Below are positions 19,566 through 28,114 of a stretch of DNA of 64,000 nt, piece after piece; the stretch's first letter is position 1, and each line of letters opens with the position of its first letter. This stretch comes from Streptomyces ruber. GTDB lineage: Bacteria; Actinomycetota; Actinomycetes; Streptomycetales; Streptomycetaceae. The notes below the pieces were generated by a model. That model saw only the letters and a program-made list of their open reading frames with translations. It ran no database searches and was not told the DNA's origin. Location: NCBI RefSeq assembly GCF_014648075.1, contig NZ_BMQK01000001.1, forward strand, positions 744,001 through 808,000. The letters run 5' to 3'. The translations under genes were made by a program, and so were the position numbers.

Positions 19566-19656
19566 AGGTGCGGGCATCGACGACGCCGCGCTCCCGCGCG
19601 CCAGGCGGCGGAGCCTGAGGAGGCCCGCCAGCGCCCATCTGAGGAGGAACGACAGC

Positions 19657-19983
19657 GTGACCTACGTCATCGCAGAGCCTTGTGTCGACGTCAAGGACAA
19701 GGCGTGCATCGAGGAGTGCCCGGTCGACTGCATTTATGAGGGCCAGCGGTCCCTCTACATCCACCCGGACGAATGCGTCGACTGTGGTGCCTGTGAGCCG
19801 GTCTGCCCGGTCGAGGCGATCTTCTACGAGGACGACACTCCGGAGGAGTGGAAGGACTACTACAAGGCGAACGTCGAGTTCTTCGACGAGCTGGGCTCGC
19901 CCGGCGGCGCCAGCAAGCTGGGTCTGATCGAGCGCGACCACCCGTTCGTCGCGGGCCTGCCCCCGATGAACCAGGGTCACTGA
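19657..19983 (+). CDS. fdxA: 7Fe-8S ferredoxin
   Basis: Small acidic electron carrier of 108 residues. Cysteines 9, 17, 21, 25, 40, 43, 46 and 50 follow the seven-iron ferredoxin pattern. The segments CIEECPVDC and CVDCGACEPVCP supply the [3Fe-4S] and [4Fe-4S] ligands. The C-terminal extension (EEWKDYYKANVEFFDELG) is typical of the actinobacterial FdxA/FdxC family. The GTG start has GAGGAGG upstream. It sits before dapC, as in Mycobacterium (Rv1177/Rv1178), but a strong hairpin between them argues for separate transcription. The physiological partner is not evident. Confidence 0.96.
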   Translation: MTYVIAEPCVDVKDKACIEECPVDCIYEGQRSLYIHPDECVDCGACEPVCPVEAIFYEDDTPEEWKDYYKANVEFFDELGSPGGASKLGLIERDHPFVAGLPPMNQGH

Positions 19984-19999
19984 GCGCCCCGCCGAAGCA

Positions 20000-20079
20000 G
20001 GACCGCTGAAGCGGTCCGCACCCGCGCCGCCTCGGTCCCGTACGGCCCGATCGCCCTGATCGCCGTGCGGGACCGAGGC
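20000..20079 (+). terminator. Double hairpin after fdxA
   Basis: A 7-bp stem with a TGAA loop (20000-20006/20011-20017) is followed by a 17-bp stem (20029-20045/20063-20079) with one G-U pair and a 17-nt loop. The second is a strong candidate terminator. Confidence 0.75.
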
Positions 20080-20155
20080 GTTCGCCGTACCGACAGTACG
20101 TACTCCCGGTCACCGCACCCGAGGAACGCGCGTACGAGAAAGTGAGCCAGTAACC

Positions 20156-21247
20156 GTGTCCGCAGTCAGCGACAGGCTTCCCACCTTCCCCTGGGACAAG
20201 CTGGAGCCCTACAAGGCGACCGCCGCCGCCCACCCGGGCGGCATCGTCGACCTGTCCGTCGGCACCCCGGTCGACCCGGTCCCCGAGCTGGTCCAGAAAG
20301 CCCTGGTGGCCGCCGCCGACTCGCCGGGCTATCCGACCGTCTGGGGCACCCCGGAGCTGCGCGACGCGATCACGGGCTGGCTCACCCGGCGGCTCGGCGC
20401 CCGCGACGTGACGCACCGGCACGTGCTGCCCGTCGTCGGCTCCAAGGAACTGGTGGCCTGGCTCCCCACCCAGCTGGGCCTCGGCCCGGGCGACCGGGTC
20501 GCCTTCCCGCGCCTGGCCTACCCGACGTACGAGGTGGGCGCCCGTCTCGCGCGCGCGGAGTACGTGGCGTACGACGACCCGACGGAGCTGGACCCCGAGG
20601 GCCTGAAGCTGCTCTGGCTGAACTCGCCGTCGAACCCGACCGGCCGCGTCCTGTCCAAGGAGGAGCTCACCCGGATCGTCGCCTGGGCGCGCGAGCACGG
20701 CGTCCTCGTCGTCTCCGACGAGTGCTACCTGGAGCTGGGCTGGGAGGCCGACCCCGTCTCCGTCCTGCACCCGGACGTGTGCGGCGGCTCGTACCAGGGG
20801 ATCGTCGCGCTGCACTCCCTGTCCAAGCGGTCTAACCTGGCGGGCTACCGCGCGGCCTTCGCCGCCGGTGACCCGGAGGTGCTCGGCCCGCTGCTGCAGA
20901 TCCGCAAGCACGGCGGCATGATGACGTCCGCGCCGACCCAGGCGGCCGTGGTCGCGGCCCTCGGCGACGACGCGCACGTGCGCGAGCAGCGGGAGCGGTA
21001 CGCGGCCCGCCGCGCCGCCCTGCGCGAGGCCCTGCTCGGCCACGGCTTCCGCATCGAGCACAGCGAGGCGAGCCTCTACCTGTGGGCGACCCGCGACGAG
21101 TCCTGCTGGGACACGGTGGCGCACCTGGCGGAGCGCGGCATCCTCGTCGCGCCCGGCGACTTCTACGGCCCGGCGGGCGAGCGGCACGTCCGCGTGGCGT
21201 TCACGGCGACGGACGAGCGGGTGGCGGCGGCGGTCGAGCGGCTCTGA
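20156..21247 (+). CDS. dapC: N-succinyldiaminopimelate aminotransferase DapC
   Basis: PLP-dependent class I/II aminotransferase of 363 residues in the succinylase route to diaminopimelate and lysine; it interconverts N-succinyl-2-amino-6-ketopimelate and N-succinyl-LL-DAP using glutamate. Diagnostic stretches are SVGTPVDPVPELVQKAL, the GSKELVAWLPTQLGLGPGDRV substrate region, the LNSPSNPTGRV motif, the SDECYLELGW aspartate, and the PLP lysine in SLSKRSNLAGYR. The GTG start is preceded by a GTGAG element. dapE lies nearby at 23.2 kb, which supports the assignment over a generic aminotransferase. Confidence 0.95.
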   Translation: MSAVSDRLPTFPWDKLEPYKATAAAHPGGIVDLSVGTPVDPVPELVQKALVAAADSPGYPTVWGTPELRDAITGWLTRRLGARDVTHRHVLPVVGSKELVAWLPTQLGLGPGDRVAFPRLAYPTYEVGARLARAEYVAYDDPTELDPEGLKLLWLNSPSNPTGRVLSKEELTRIVAWAREHGVLVVSDECYLELGWEADPVSVLHPDVCGGSYQGIVALHSLSKRSNLAGYRAAFAAGDPEVLGPLLQIRKHGGMMTSAPTQAAVVAALGDDAHVREQRERYAARRAALREALLGHGFRIEHSEASLYLWATRDESCWDTVAHLAERGILVAPGDFYGPAGERHVRVAFTATDERVAAAVERL

Positions 21248-21263
21248 GGAACCGCCCCGCGCA

Positions 21264-21311
21264 CAGCGGAAGGGGCCCGGGGGACGAATGTTCCCCGGGC
21301 CCCTTCCGCTG
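21264..21311. terminator. Bidirectional terminator between dapC and a convergent secreted-protein gene
   Basis: Perfect 19-bp inverted repeat (21264-21282 with 21293-21311) and a 10-nt loop between two convergent genes. It can serve both strands. Confidence 0.88.
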
Positions 21312-21346
21312 TCGTCGTACCGTGCCGCGCCGTGCGGCGGCGGTCG

Positions 21347-21817
21347 TCAGCCGAGCGGCAGGGCGTTCAGCGGCAGCCCCTTGGTGGGCAGGCCGTTGGT
21401 GTTGACGGCGTCGGTGGGCAGACCCTTGCCGACCGTCTCGGTCGCACCGCCGAGCAGGTTGCCGGCGGGACCCGTCGCGTGGCCGGTCGGTCCCTGGGCG
21501 ACCGCTCCCTGGGCGACCGGTGCGGCCGTCCTGACGGCCCTGTCGCCGGTCCGGCCGACGGTCCGGACGGCGGCCGGAGCCGCCTTCTTCACGGTCGCGC
21601 CGCCGGTCTTGCCCGCGAGGCCGAGGGTGTCCTGCGCCGTGCCGCCGACGCCGTCGGTGACGTTCGCCCCGTCCAGGGCGGTCAGGCCGCCGACGTTCGG
21701 GGCGGCGGGGAGTGCCGGCGCCGCACTCGCGGAGCCGGCCGCACCGACCACCGTGGCCGCTCCCGCTGCGGTGAACAGCGCGGCACGGGCGATCCGGCGG
21801 GTCAGGGGGAGGGACAT
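21347..21817 (-). CDS. Small secreted Ala/Gly/Thr-rich protein
   Basis: 156 residues. The signal peptide has a basic start (MSLPLTRRIAR), a hydrophobic core (AALFTAAGAATVVGAAGSA) and an AxA site (ASAAPALP) around residues 31-33. The mature part is low-complexity with no cysteines and ends in a Leu/Pro-rich stretch (GLPTKGLPLNALPLG). Proteins of this kind are sometimes labelled ATP-binding protein in Streptomyces, but no nucleotide-binding motif is visible. Function unknown. A GGAGG-type Shine-Dalgarno (GGGAGG region near 21830) precedes the ATG. Confidence 0.85.
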   Translation of the reverse strand: MSLPLTRRIARAALFTAAGAATVVGAAGSASAAPALPAAPNVGGLTALDGANVTDGVGGTAQDTLGLAGKTGGATVKKAAPAAVRTVGRTGDRAVRTAAPVAQGAVAQGPTGHATGPAGNLLGGATETVGKGLPTDAVNTNGLPTKGLPLNALPLG

Positions 21818-22131
21818 GATGCTCCTTCGACGGGAGGAAACTGTGGAAGGTCCGGCCGGTTCCGGAGGGATCGATCGTTCCCGGCACGGACGCAGTGACT
21901 ACCGCTCGAGACCCGCGAAGGTTGCGGTGATCCTATGTAAAGAGTTGGCAATGCATCACATCATCGGTCCGGGAGGAAAAGGGGCAAACGCCCCTCGTGG
22001 TGTGTGCCTGCCGAACCCTTGCGGCCCTTCCCTCCCAAGGGTTCCCGAGGCTCCCGGAGCCGCCCGGGGGCACGCGCGCACGGTGTCGACCGGACGCGAC
22101 GGAGGCCCCCCGTACGGGTGAGCGCCGCCGC
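21818..22131. other. Intergenic region upstream of the secreted-protein gene
   Basis: 314 bp. It should hold the promoter of the minus-strand secreted-protein gene. The relatively AT-rich patch around 21925-21965 (ATCCTATGTAAAGAGTTGGC) is the likeliest place, but no clear -35/-10 pair was found. The part next to 22131 forms the 3' side of the following minus gene. Confidence 0.5.
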
Positions 22132-23121
22132 CTACTGTCCAGTGACGATTCGGACCGCTCCGGCGGACCGCTCGCCGCTGCCCCCGTCCGCCTCGCGCCA
22201 CGCGCCGGTCCCGTCGTCGGCGGCCCACACGCGGCCCGCGTAGGAGACGCGCTCGATGTGCAGCCGCGAGGAGTTGGCCACCGCCCAGTGGGCCAGCTCC
22301 CAGCCGCGCCGGCCGACGGCGGCCTCGGAGGCGGCCCCGACCGCCCGCACCGGGATCGTGACGGTGCCGTCGTCCGACGGGGAGGCCGGGGAAGGAGGCT
22401 TCGAGGGCTTCGAGGGCTTCGAGGGCTTCGAGGGCTTCGAGGGCTTCGAGGCGACGGCGCCGGCGGGCTGGAGCACGTCGTGGCCGAAGTCCCGCGCGAG
22501 CGCGGCCCGGACCGCGTCCGGGCCGCCGTCGTGGGTCGCGTCGGGAAGCGCCCGGCAGGTCAGCGTGGCCGCCGCGCGTCCGGTGAGGGCGGCGGCGAGC
22601 AGCGCGGCGTCCGGCTCGTGCTTGGCGTACGCGTCCGGGAAGCCGCTGCGCTGCACGCGCTGCGCGGCCACGGTCAGCGGCAGCCCGGAGTAGCCGGGCA
22701 CCTCGGAGAGGTGCGTGTAGAACTCGCCCGCCGCGTACGCCGGATCCATGATCTGTTCCTCGGTGCCCCAGCCCTGCGACGGGCGCTGCTGGAACAGGCC
22801 CAGCGAATCGCGGTCCCCGTGGTCGAGGTTGCGCAGGCCCGACTCCTGCAGCGCGGTCGCCAGCGCGATGGTCACCGCCCGCTCGGGCAGGCCGCGCGAG
22901 GTGCCCACGGCCGAGATCGTGGCCGCGTTGACGGCCTGCTCGGGGGTCAACTCGTAGGACGCGCCGTCGCCCCTCCCGGACACCACCACGCAGCGCGGCA
23001 CGCCCGGCCCGCCGGTGACGTACTGCACCGCGAGGTACCCCGCGAGCGCGAGCAGCAGGCAGAGGGAGGCGCCGCGGCGGAGGAGGCGGCCACGGCGACG
23101 CGCGGGAGAGGGCTCTGGCAC
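22132..23121 (-). CDS. Membrane-anchored lysozyme/lytic transglycosylase-like protein
   Basis: 329 residues from a GTG at 23121. A basic N-terminus and one hydrophobic helix (LCLLLALAGYLAVQYV, about 20-35) anchor the protein. Residues about 60-150 resemble a goose-lysozyme or transglycosylase fold, with the candidate catalytic glutamate in ATALQESGLRNLDHGDRDSLGLFQ split across that stretch, and QRPSQGWGTEEQIMDP. A Lys-Pro-Ser repeat linker (about 227-244) leads to a C-terminal domain of about 80 residues with no recognised family. Peptidoglycan cleavage is inferred from fold motifs. It is divergent from dapE with about 100 bp between. Confidence 0.85.
   Translation of the reverse strand: MPEPSPARRRGRLLRRGASLCLLLALAGYLAVQYVTGGPGVPRCVVVSGRGDGASYELTPEQAVNAATISAVGTSRGLPERAVTIALATALQESGLRNLDHGDRDSLGLFQQRPSQGWGTEEQIMDPAYAAGEFYTHLSEVPGYSGLPLTVAAQRVQRSGFPDAYAKHEPDAALLAAALTGRAAATLTCRALPDATHDGGPDAVRAALARDFGHDVLQPAGAVASKPSKPSKPSKPSKPSKPPSPASPSDDGTVTIPVRAVGAASEAAVGRRGWELAHWAVANSSRLHIERVSYAGRVWAADDGTGAWREADGGSGERSAGAVRIVTGQ
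22397..22450 (-). repeat. Six tandem 9-bp units encoding Lys-Pro-Ser
   Basis: GGCTTCGAG (plus-strand reading) is repeated six times without change. In the minus-strand gene it encodes a KPS linker. The unit is a multiple of three, so copy-number changes stay in frame. Confidence 0.95.
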
Positions 23122-23220
23122 GGCGTACAAAGTACTGGAGCGGGGCGCCGGTGCCGTGCGAGCCTGTGGACAACCCGGTGGGGTGAGAGGGCCGGACGGG
23201 CGGGACGTTAGGGTCGTGGC

Positions 23221-24300
23221 ATGGCCGACACCCCGCTTGACCTCACGCTGGACGCCGCGCGGCTGACCGCGCGGCTCGTCGACTTCCCCTCCGAGAGCGG
23301 CACCGAGGAGCCCCTCGCGGACGCGATCGAGGCGGCGCTGCGCGCACTGCCCCACCTGACGGTCGACCGGTTCGGCAACAACGTCGTCGCCCGCACGGAC
23401 CTGGGCCGTGCCGAGCGCGTGATCCTCGCCGGCCACATCGACACCGTCCCCATCGCGGACAACGTGCCCTCGCGCCTCGACGACGAAGGCGTGCTGTGGG
23501 GCTGCGGCACCTGCGACATGAAGGCGGGCGTGGCGGTGCAGCTCCGCATCGCCGCCACCGTTCCCGCGCCCAACCGCGACCTCACCTTCGTCTTCTACGA
23601 CAACGAGGAGGTCGCGGCCGAGCTGAACGGCCTGAAGCACGTCGCCGAGGCCCACCCGGAGTGGCTGGAGGGCGACTTCGCGGTCCTCCTCGAACCCTCC
23701 GACGGCCAGGTCGAGGGCGGCTGCCAGGGCACGCTCAGGGTCCTGCTGAAGACCGGCGGCGAACGCGCCCACTCGGCCCGGAGCTGGATGGGCTCCAACG
23801 CGATCCACGCGGCGGCCCCCATCCTGGCGCGCCTGGCGTCGTACGAGCCGCGCCGGCCGGTGATCGACGGTCTGGAGTACCGGGAGGGCCTGAACGCGGT
23901 GGGCATCTCGGGCGGTGTGGCCGGCAACGTCATCCCGGACGAGTGTGTGGTGACGGTCAACTTCCGCTACGCGCCGGACCGCAGCGAGGACGAGGCGCTG
24001 GCGCACGTGCGGGAGGTCTTCGACGGGTGCGGGGTGGAGGAGTTCGTGGTCGACGACCACAGCGGCGCCGCGATGCCCGGTCTGTCCCACCCGGCCGCCG
24101 CCGCCTTCGTCGAGGCCGTCGGCGGCACCCCGCAGCCCAAGTACGGCTGGACGGACGTCTCCCGCTTCAGTGCGCTCGGCGTTCCCGCCGTCAACTACGG
24201 ACCGGGCAATCCGCACCTGGCACACAAGCGGGACGAGCGGGTAGAGGTGTCGAAGATCCTCGCGGGTGAGGAGCGGCTGCGGGCGTGGCTGACGTCCTGA
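23221..24300 (+). CDS. dapE: Succinyl-diaminopimelate desuccinylase DapE
   Basis: M20 family zinc hydrolase of 359 residues that removes succinate from N-succinyl-LL-diaminopimelate to give LL-DAP for lysine and cell wall. Metal ligands appear in AGHIDTVPI (His/Asp), CGTCDMKAG (bridging Asp) and YDNEEVAAE (catalytic Glu and ligand). The dimerisation part includes [20 protein letters not shown], and the final ligand histidine is in [11 protein letters not shown]. It starts at ATG directly after the divergent lysozyme-like gene promoter region. It pairs with dapC two genes away. Confidence 0.96.
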   Translation: MADTPLDLTLDAARLTARLVDFPSESGTEEPLADAIEAALRALPHLTVDRFGNNVVARTDLGRAERVILAGHIDTVPIADNVPSRLDDEGVLWGCGTCDMKAGVAVQLRIAATVPAPNRDLTFVFYDNEEVAAELNGLKHVAEAHPEWLEGDFAVLLEPSDGQVEGGCQGTLRVLLKTGGERAHSARSWMGSNAIHAAAPILARLASYEPRRPVIDGLEYREGLNAVGISGGVAGNVIPDECVVTVNFRYAPDRSEDEALAHVREVFDGCGVEEFVVDDHSGAAMPGLSHPAAAAFVEAVGGTPQPKYGWTDVSRFSALGVPAVNYGPGNPHLAHKRDERVEVSKILAGEERLRAWLTS

Positions 24301-24417
24301 CGGCAGGGCGCCGGCTGTGCCGTACAGCGGTGATCTGCGGACATGCGCACGTCCCCCCTCCGTAACCCGCGCCGATCTACGCTGAGGTGGAAAGAGAGCA
24401 CGGCGGAGGGAGCGGAC

Positions 24418-25176
24418 ATGGCGACCGGCAACCCGGAGGGGAAGCAGCAGCCACCGGAGGAGCAGCGGCTGGGCCCGGTACTGCGCAGGCGCGGCCAGGT
24501 CCAGTCGAGCACGGCCGACCAGCGCCTGCTGGACACGGGAGGCCCCTCGGACTGGGTGCACACGGACCCGTGGCGGGTGCTGCGCATCCAGTCGGAGTTC
24601 GTCGAGGGCTTCGGCACGCTCGCCGATCTCCCGCCCGCGATCAGCGTGTTCGGCTCCGCGCGGACCCCGCGCACCTCACCCGAGTACGAGGCGGGGGTCG
24701 CCCTCGGGCGGGGTCTGGTCGAGGCCGGTTTCGCCGTGATCACCGGCGGCGGCCCGGGCGCCATGGAGGCCGCCAACAAGGGTGCCTACGAGGCGGCGGG
24801 CGTCTCGGTCGGCCTCGGCATCGAGCTGCCCTTCGAGCAGGGCCTCAACAGGTACGTCGACATCGGGCTCAACTTCCGTTACTTCTTCGTGCGGAAGATG
24901 ATGTTCGTCAAGTACGCGCAGGGCTTCGTGGTGCTGCCGGGCGGCCTCGGCACGCTGGACGAGCTCTTCGAGGCCCTCACCCTCGTGCAGACCCAGAAGG
25001 TCACCCGCTTCCCGATCGTCCTCTTCGGCACGGAGTACTGGGGCGGCCTGGTCGACTGGCTGAAGAACACCCTGGTGGCCCAGGGCAAGGCGGCCGAGAA
25101 GGACCTGCTCCTGTTCCACCTGACGGACGACGTGGACGAGGCGGTGGCGTTGGTGTCGAAGGAGGCGGGGCGGTAG
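24418..25176 (+). CDS. TIGR00730 / LOG family Rossmann-fold protein
   Basis: 252 residues. The conserved LOG motif PGGLGTLDE is present, together with FGSARTPRTSPEYEAG, TGGGPGAMEAANKGA and LGIELPFEQGLNRYVD. Members hydrolyse nucleoside 5'-monophosphates (cytokinin-activating phosphoribohydrolase in plants and some actinobacteria), or are annotated as lysine-decarboxylase-like in error. ATG 24418 was chosen because CGGAGGG lies nine bases upstream; the frame extends 25 codons further without a ribosome site. The Mycobacterium neighbour of dapE/folP2 is likewise a LOG protein (Rv1205). Confidence 0.93.
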   Translation: MATGNPEGKQQPPEEQRLGPVLRRRGQVQSSTADQRLLDTGGPSDWVHTDPWRVLRIQSEFVEGFGTLADLPPAISVFGSARTPRTSPEYEAGVALGRGLVEAGFAVITGGGPGAMEAANKGAYEAAGVSVGLGIELPFEQGLNRYVDIGLNFRYFFVRKMMFVKYAQGFVVLPGGLGTLDELFEALTLVQTQKVTRFPIVLFGTEYWGGLVDWLKNTLVAQGKAAEKDLLLFHLTDDVDEAVALVSKEAGR

Positions 25177-25199
25177 CCCCGAGGGCCGGGCGCGCTGGT

Positions 25200-25305
25200 C
25201 TCAGCCCGTCCGGCGTTTGAGGACGACGAGGCCGTTCAGGCCGACAGCGGGGGTCTGGGGGCGGCAGCCCCCAGGGGCGTGACGGGACGAACTCCCCGTC
25301 ACGCC
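25200..25305. repeat. Streptomyces-type dispersed intergenic element with two hairpins
   Basis: The block beginning near CAGCCCGTCCGGCGTTTGAG has the look of a sequence I recall at many Streptomyces gene ends. It contains a TGGGGGC/GCCCCCA hairpin with a GGCA loop (25256-25262/25267-25273) and an 11-bp stem (25276-25286/25295-25305), whose right arm includes the end of the minus-strand folP-like gene. Dispersal cannot be tested from this window alone. It probably also terminates both convergent genes. Confidence 0.65.
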
Positions 25306-26159
25306 AGCCCCCGCCGCGCCACCGCCGGAGGCCGATGCCCCGCGATGGACGCCACCATGTCCAGCACCTGCCGCGTCTCCGCGACCTCGTGCACCCGGTA
25401 CACCTGCGCCCCCAGCCACGCCGACACCGCGGTCGTCGCGAGCGTGCCGAGCACCCGCTCCTTCACCGGCCGGTCCAGCGTCTCCCCGACGAAGTCCTTG
25501 TTGGACAGCGACACCAGCACCGGCCACCCGGTGGCGGTCATCTCGTCCAGCCGCCGCGTCGCCTCCAGGCTGTGCCGCGTGTTCTTCCCGAAGTCGTGTC
25601 CGGGGTCGATGAGCACCGACTCGCGCGGCACCCCCAGGGCCACCGCGCGCTCGGCGAGCCCCACGGTCACCCGCAGGATGTCCGCCATGACGTCGTCGTA
25701 CGTCACCCGGTGCGGCCGGGTCCGCGGCTCGGCGCCGCCCGCGTGCGTGCACACCAGGCCCACGCCGTACCGCGCCGCGACCTCCGCCAGCTTCGGGTCC
25801 ACGCCGCCCCACGCGTCGTTCAGCAGGTCCGCGCCCGCCTCGCAGACCGCCTCGCCGACGTCGTGCCGCCAGGTGTCGACGCTGATCACCACGTCGGGGA
25901 AGCGCCGCCGCACCTCCGCCACGAAACCGACGGTCCGCCGCGCCTCCTCCTCGGCCGTCACCTCGTCGCCCGGCCCGGCCTTCACCCCGCCGATGTCGAT
26001 GATGGCGGCGCCCTCCGCCACCGCCTGCTCCACACGCGCGAGCGCGGGTTCGTCACCGAAGGTGGCTCCCCGGTCGTAGAAGGAGTCCGGCGTCCGGTTC
26101 ACGATCGCCATGACCACCGGCTCGTGCGCGCCGAATTCCCGCCTGCCCAGCCTGAGCAT
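25299..26159 (-). CDS. Dihydropteroate synthase-like protein (FolP2 type)
   Basis: 286 residues of TIM-barrel DHPS family. Pterin-binding signature elements are NRTPDSFYDRG, DIGGVKAGPGDEV and SVDTWRHDV, followed by LNDAWGG and the end motif YRVHEVAETRQVLDM. Actinobacteria usually carry a true FolP1 in a folate cluster and a second copy next to DivIVA/TagA genes, as here and in Rv1207; the second copy is reported to lack normal DHPS activity in mycobacteria. The assignment to the FolP2 group is from context. ATG 26159 has GGGAGAGG upstream. Confidence 0.9.
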   Translation of the reverse strand: MLRLGRREFGAHEPVVMAIVNRTPDSFYDRGATFGDEPALARVEQAVAEGAAIIDIGGVKAGPGDEVTAEEEARRTVGFVAEVRRRFPDVVISVDTWRHDVGEAVCEAGADLLNDAWGGVDPKLAEVAARYGVGLVCTHAGGAEPRTRPHRVTYDDVMADILRVTVGLAERAVALGVPRESVLIDPGHDFGKNTRHSLEATRRLDEMTATGWPVLVSLSNKDFVGETLDRPVKERVLGTLATTAVSAWLGAQVYRVHEVAETRQVLDMVASIAGHRPPAVARRGLA

Positions 26160-26340
26160 CCGCTGTGACCTCTCCCAGTACGTCCCGCTGCTTAGCCGCC
26201 TGCGACCTTAACCGCCGGACTCGCATGGCACGATCGGACCCTGACACATCCGGCTTCGGCCCGGCCGGTCGCGACACGGCCGGCCGGGCACTTCAGCGCC
26301 GGCGCACAGCGCGCCGGCCACGAGCGTGGGGACCCCAGCG

Positions 26341-26703
26341 ATGTTGATGTTCTTGTTCCTGGTCGTCGCGCTCGCCGTGGTGGTCGCCGCGGTGACCCTC
26401 GCCGTGGTGGGCGGCGGCGAGAGCGGCGTGCTGCCCGAGGCCGCGCCCGAGCGCTTCCGGGACGCCCTGCCGCCCGACCGCCCGGTGGGCCACGCGGACG
26501 TGGAAGCGCTCCGCTTCCCGCTCGCCGTGCGTGGCTACCGCATGGCGGACGTGGACGACGCGCTGAGCCGGCTCGGCGCCGAACTCGCCGAGCGGGACGC
26601 CCGGATCGCCGACCTGGAGGCCGCCCTGGCCGGCGCCCGCGCGACGGCGCCCGCCGCCCCGGCCGCCCCGGTGCGCGAGCCGGAGCAGGGGGACGGCCGG
26701 TGA
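26341..26703 (+). CDS. DivIVA-domain membrane-anchored protein
   Basis: 120 residues. An N-terminal helix (MLMFLFLVVALAVVVAAVTL) is followed by a DivIVA-like segment (FPLAVRGYRMADVDDAL) and a short coiled coil (LGAELAERDARIADLEAAL). The tail is Ala/Pro rich. Such proteins are thought to bind curved membrane or polar protein complexes; here it is much shorter than true DivIVA. The ATG at 26341 is used; GTG 26326 would add five residues. The last bases overlap the tagA start (GTGA), so the two are coupled. Partners are unknown. Confidence 0.85.
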   Translation: MLMFLFLVVALAVVVAAVTLAVVGGGESGVLPEAAPERFRDALPPDRPVGHADVEALRFPLAVRGYRMADVDDALSRLGAELAERDARIADLEAALAGARATAPAAPAAPVREPEQGDGR

Positions 26704-27278
26704 GCGCCGCCCTCGCGGGCCCGGACGGCGGACTGCGCTGCCCCTGGGCGCTGGCGACCGAGGACTACGTGACCTACCACGACGAGGAGTGGGGCCGCCC
26801 GGTCCACGGCGACGACGCGCTGTTCGAGCGCCTGTCGCTGGAGGCCTTCCAGTCCGGCCTGTCCTGGCTGACGATCCTGCGCCGCCGGCCCGGCTTCCGC
26901 GCGGCCTTCGACGGCTTCCGGATCGCCTCGGTCGCGGCCTTCACCGAGGACGACCGCGCCCGGCTGCTCGCCGACCCGGGGATCATCCGCAACCGCGCCA
27001 AGGTCGACGCGACGCTCGCCAACGCGCGCGTGCTGGCGGAGTGGTCCCCCGGCGAGCTGGACGAGCTCATCTGGTCCCACGCCCCCGACCCCGCCTCGCG
27101 CCCCGCGCCGAGATCCCTCACCGAGGTCCCGGCCGTCACGGACGAGTCGACCGCGCTCTCCAAGGCCCTCAAGAAGCGCGGCCTGCGCTTCGTGGGCCCG
27201 ACGACGGCGTACGCCCTGATGCAGGCGTGCGGCCTGGTCGACGACCACCTGGCGGACTGCGTCGCCCGGCGGAGCTGA
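26700..27278 (+). CDS. tagA: DNA-3-methyladenine glycosylase I
   Basis: Base-excision repair glycosylase of 192 residues that removes 3-methyladenine. The N-terminal zinc and recognition region reads CPWALATEDYVTYHDEEWG, followed by the helix-hairpin-helix region (LSWLTILRRRPGFRAAF) and the C-terminal FVGPTTAYALMQACG with the zinc ligands in DDHLADC. The GTG start overlaps the DivIVA-like stop. In Mycobacterium tagA (Rv1210) sits in the same neighbourhood. Strong family match. Confidence 0.95.
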   Translation: MSAALAGPDGGLRCPWALATEDYVTYHDEEWGRPVHGDDALFERLSLEAFQSGLSWLTILRRRPGFRAAFDGFRIASVAAFTEDDRARLLADPGIIRNRAKVDATLANARVLAEWSPGELDELIWSHAPDPASRPAPRSLTEVPAVTDESTALSKALKKRGLRFVGPTTAYALMQACGLVDDHLADCVARRS

Positions 27279-27283
27279 CGCGC

Positions 27284-27320
27284 GGGGCGGTGACCGCCGC
27301 GGGCGGGCGGTCACCGCCCC
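27284..27320. terminator. Bidirectional terminator between tagA and enoyl-CoA hydratase
   Basis: Perfect 15-bp inverted repeat (27284-27298 with 27306-27320) and a 7-nt loop. The right arm overlaps the stop of the convergent gene at 27311. Confidence 0.85.
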
Positions 27321-28114
27321 AGGTACTTCGGCCTCTCCTTGGCGACGAACGCCCGCACCGCGATCGCGTGGTCCTCGGAGGACCCCGCCCGCACCTGGAG
27401 CTCCTCCTCCTTGTCCAGCGTCTCGTCCAGCGAGTGGGACAGCCCGTACGCGAGGGACTCCTTCAGCGCCGCGTACGCCACGGTCGGCCCCTCGGCCAGC
27501 GTGCGGGCGACCTTGACGGCCTCCTCGGCGAGGTCCGCCGCCGGTACGACCCGGTTCGCGATGCCCAGCTCGTACGCGTCCTGCGCGCCGATGGTCCGCG
27601 GGAAGAGCAGCAGGTCGGCCGCGCGGGAGGGGCCCACCACCCGCGGCAGGGCCCACGAGATCCCCGAGTCCGCGCTCAGCGCCACCCCGGCGAACGAGGT
27701 GTTGAAGGACGCCGTCTCCGCGACCACCCGGAAGTCGGCGGCCAGCGCGAATCCGAAGCCGGCCCCGGCCGCGACCCCGTTCACGCCCGCCACCACGGGC
27801 TTCGGCATCCCCGCCAGCGCGCGCACGATCGGGTTGTAGTGCTCGCGCACGGTGCTCATGGTCCGCCCCGAGCCGTCCTCCCGGTCGGCGGCCAGCAGCC
27901 CGATGTGCTCCTTGAGGTCCTGGCCCACGCAGAACGCCCGGTCCCCGGCGGCCGTCAGCAGCACGGCGCGCACGGCGTCGTCCGCGGCGGCGGAGCGGAC
28001 GGCCTCCCGCAGGGCGACCTTGGTCTCGACGTTCAGCGCGTTCATCGCCTCGGGACGGTTCAGCGTGATCGTCGCGAGCCCGTCGTTCACCTCGTGAAGC
28101 ACGGTGTCGGCCAT
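27311..28114 (-). CDS. Enoyl-CoA hydratase/isomerase family protein
   Basis: Crotonase-fold protein of 267 residues. The oxyanion-hole segments are RAFCVGQDLKEH and NGVAAGAGFGFALAADFRV. The catalytic region reads SADSGISWALPRVVG, with Asp rather than the double Glu of classical hydratases, so the reaction may be isomerase- or PaaG-like instead of simple hydration. No acyl-CoA genes are adjacent, so the substrate is unclear. ATG 28114 has GGAGGGG upstream. Confidence 0.9.
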   Translation of the reverse strand: MADTVLHEVNDGLATITLNRPEAMNALNVETKVALREAVRSAAADDAVRAVLLTAAGDRAFCVGQDLKEHIGLLAADREDGSGRTMSTVREHYNPIVRALAGMPKPVVAGVNGVAAGAGFGFALAADFRVVAETASFNTSFAGVALSADSGISWALPRVVGPSRAADLLLFPRTIGAQDAYELGIANRVVPAADLAEEAVKVARTLAEGPTVAYAALKESLAYGLSHSLDETLDKEEELQVRAGSSEDHAIAVRAFVAKERPKYLGR

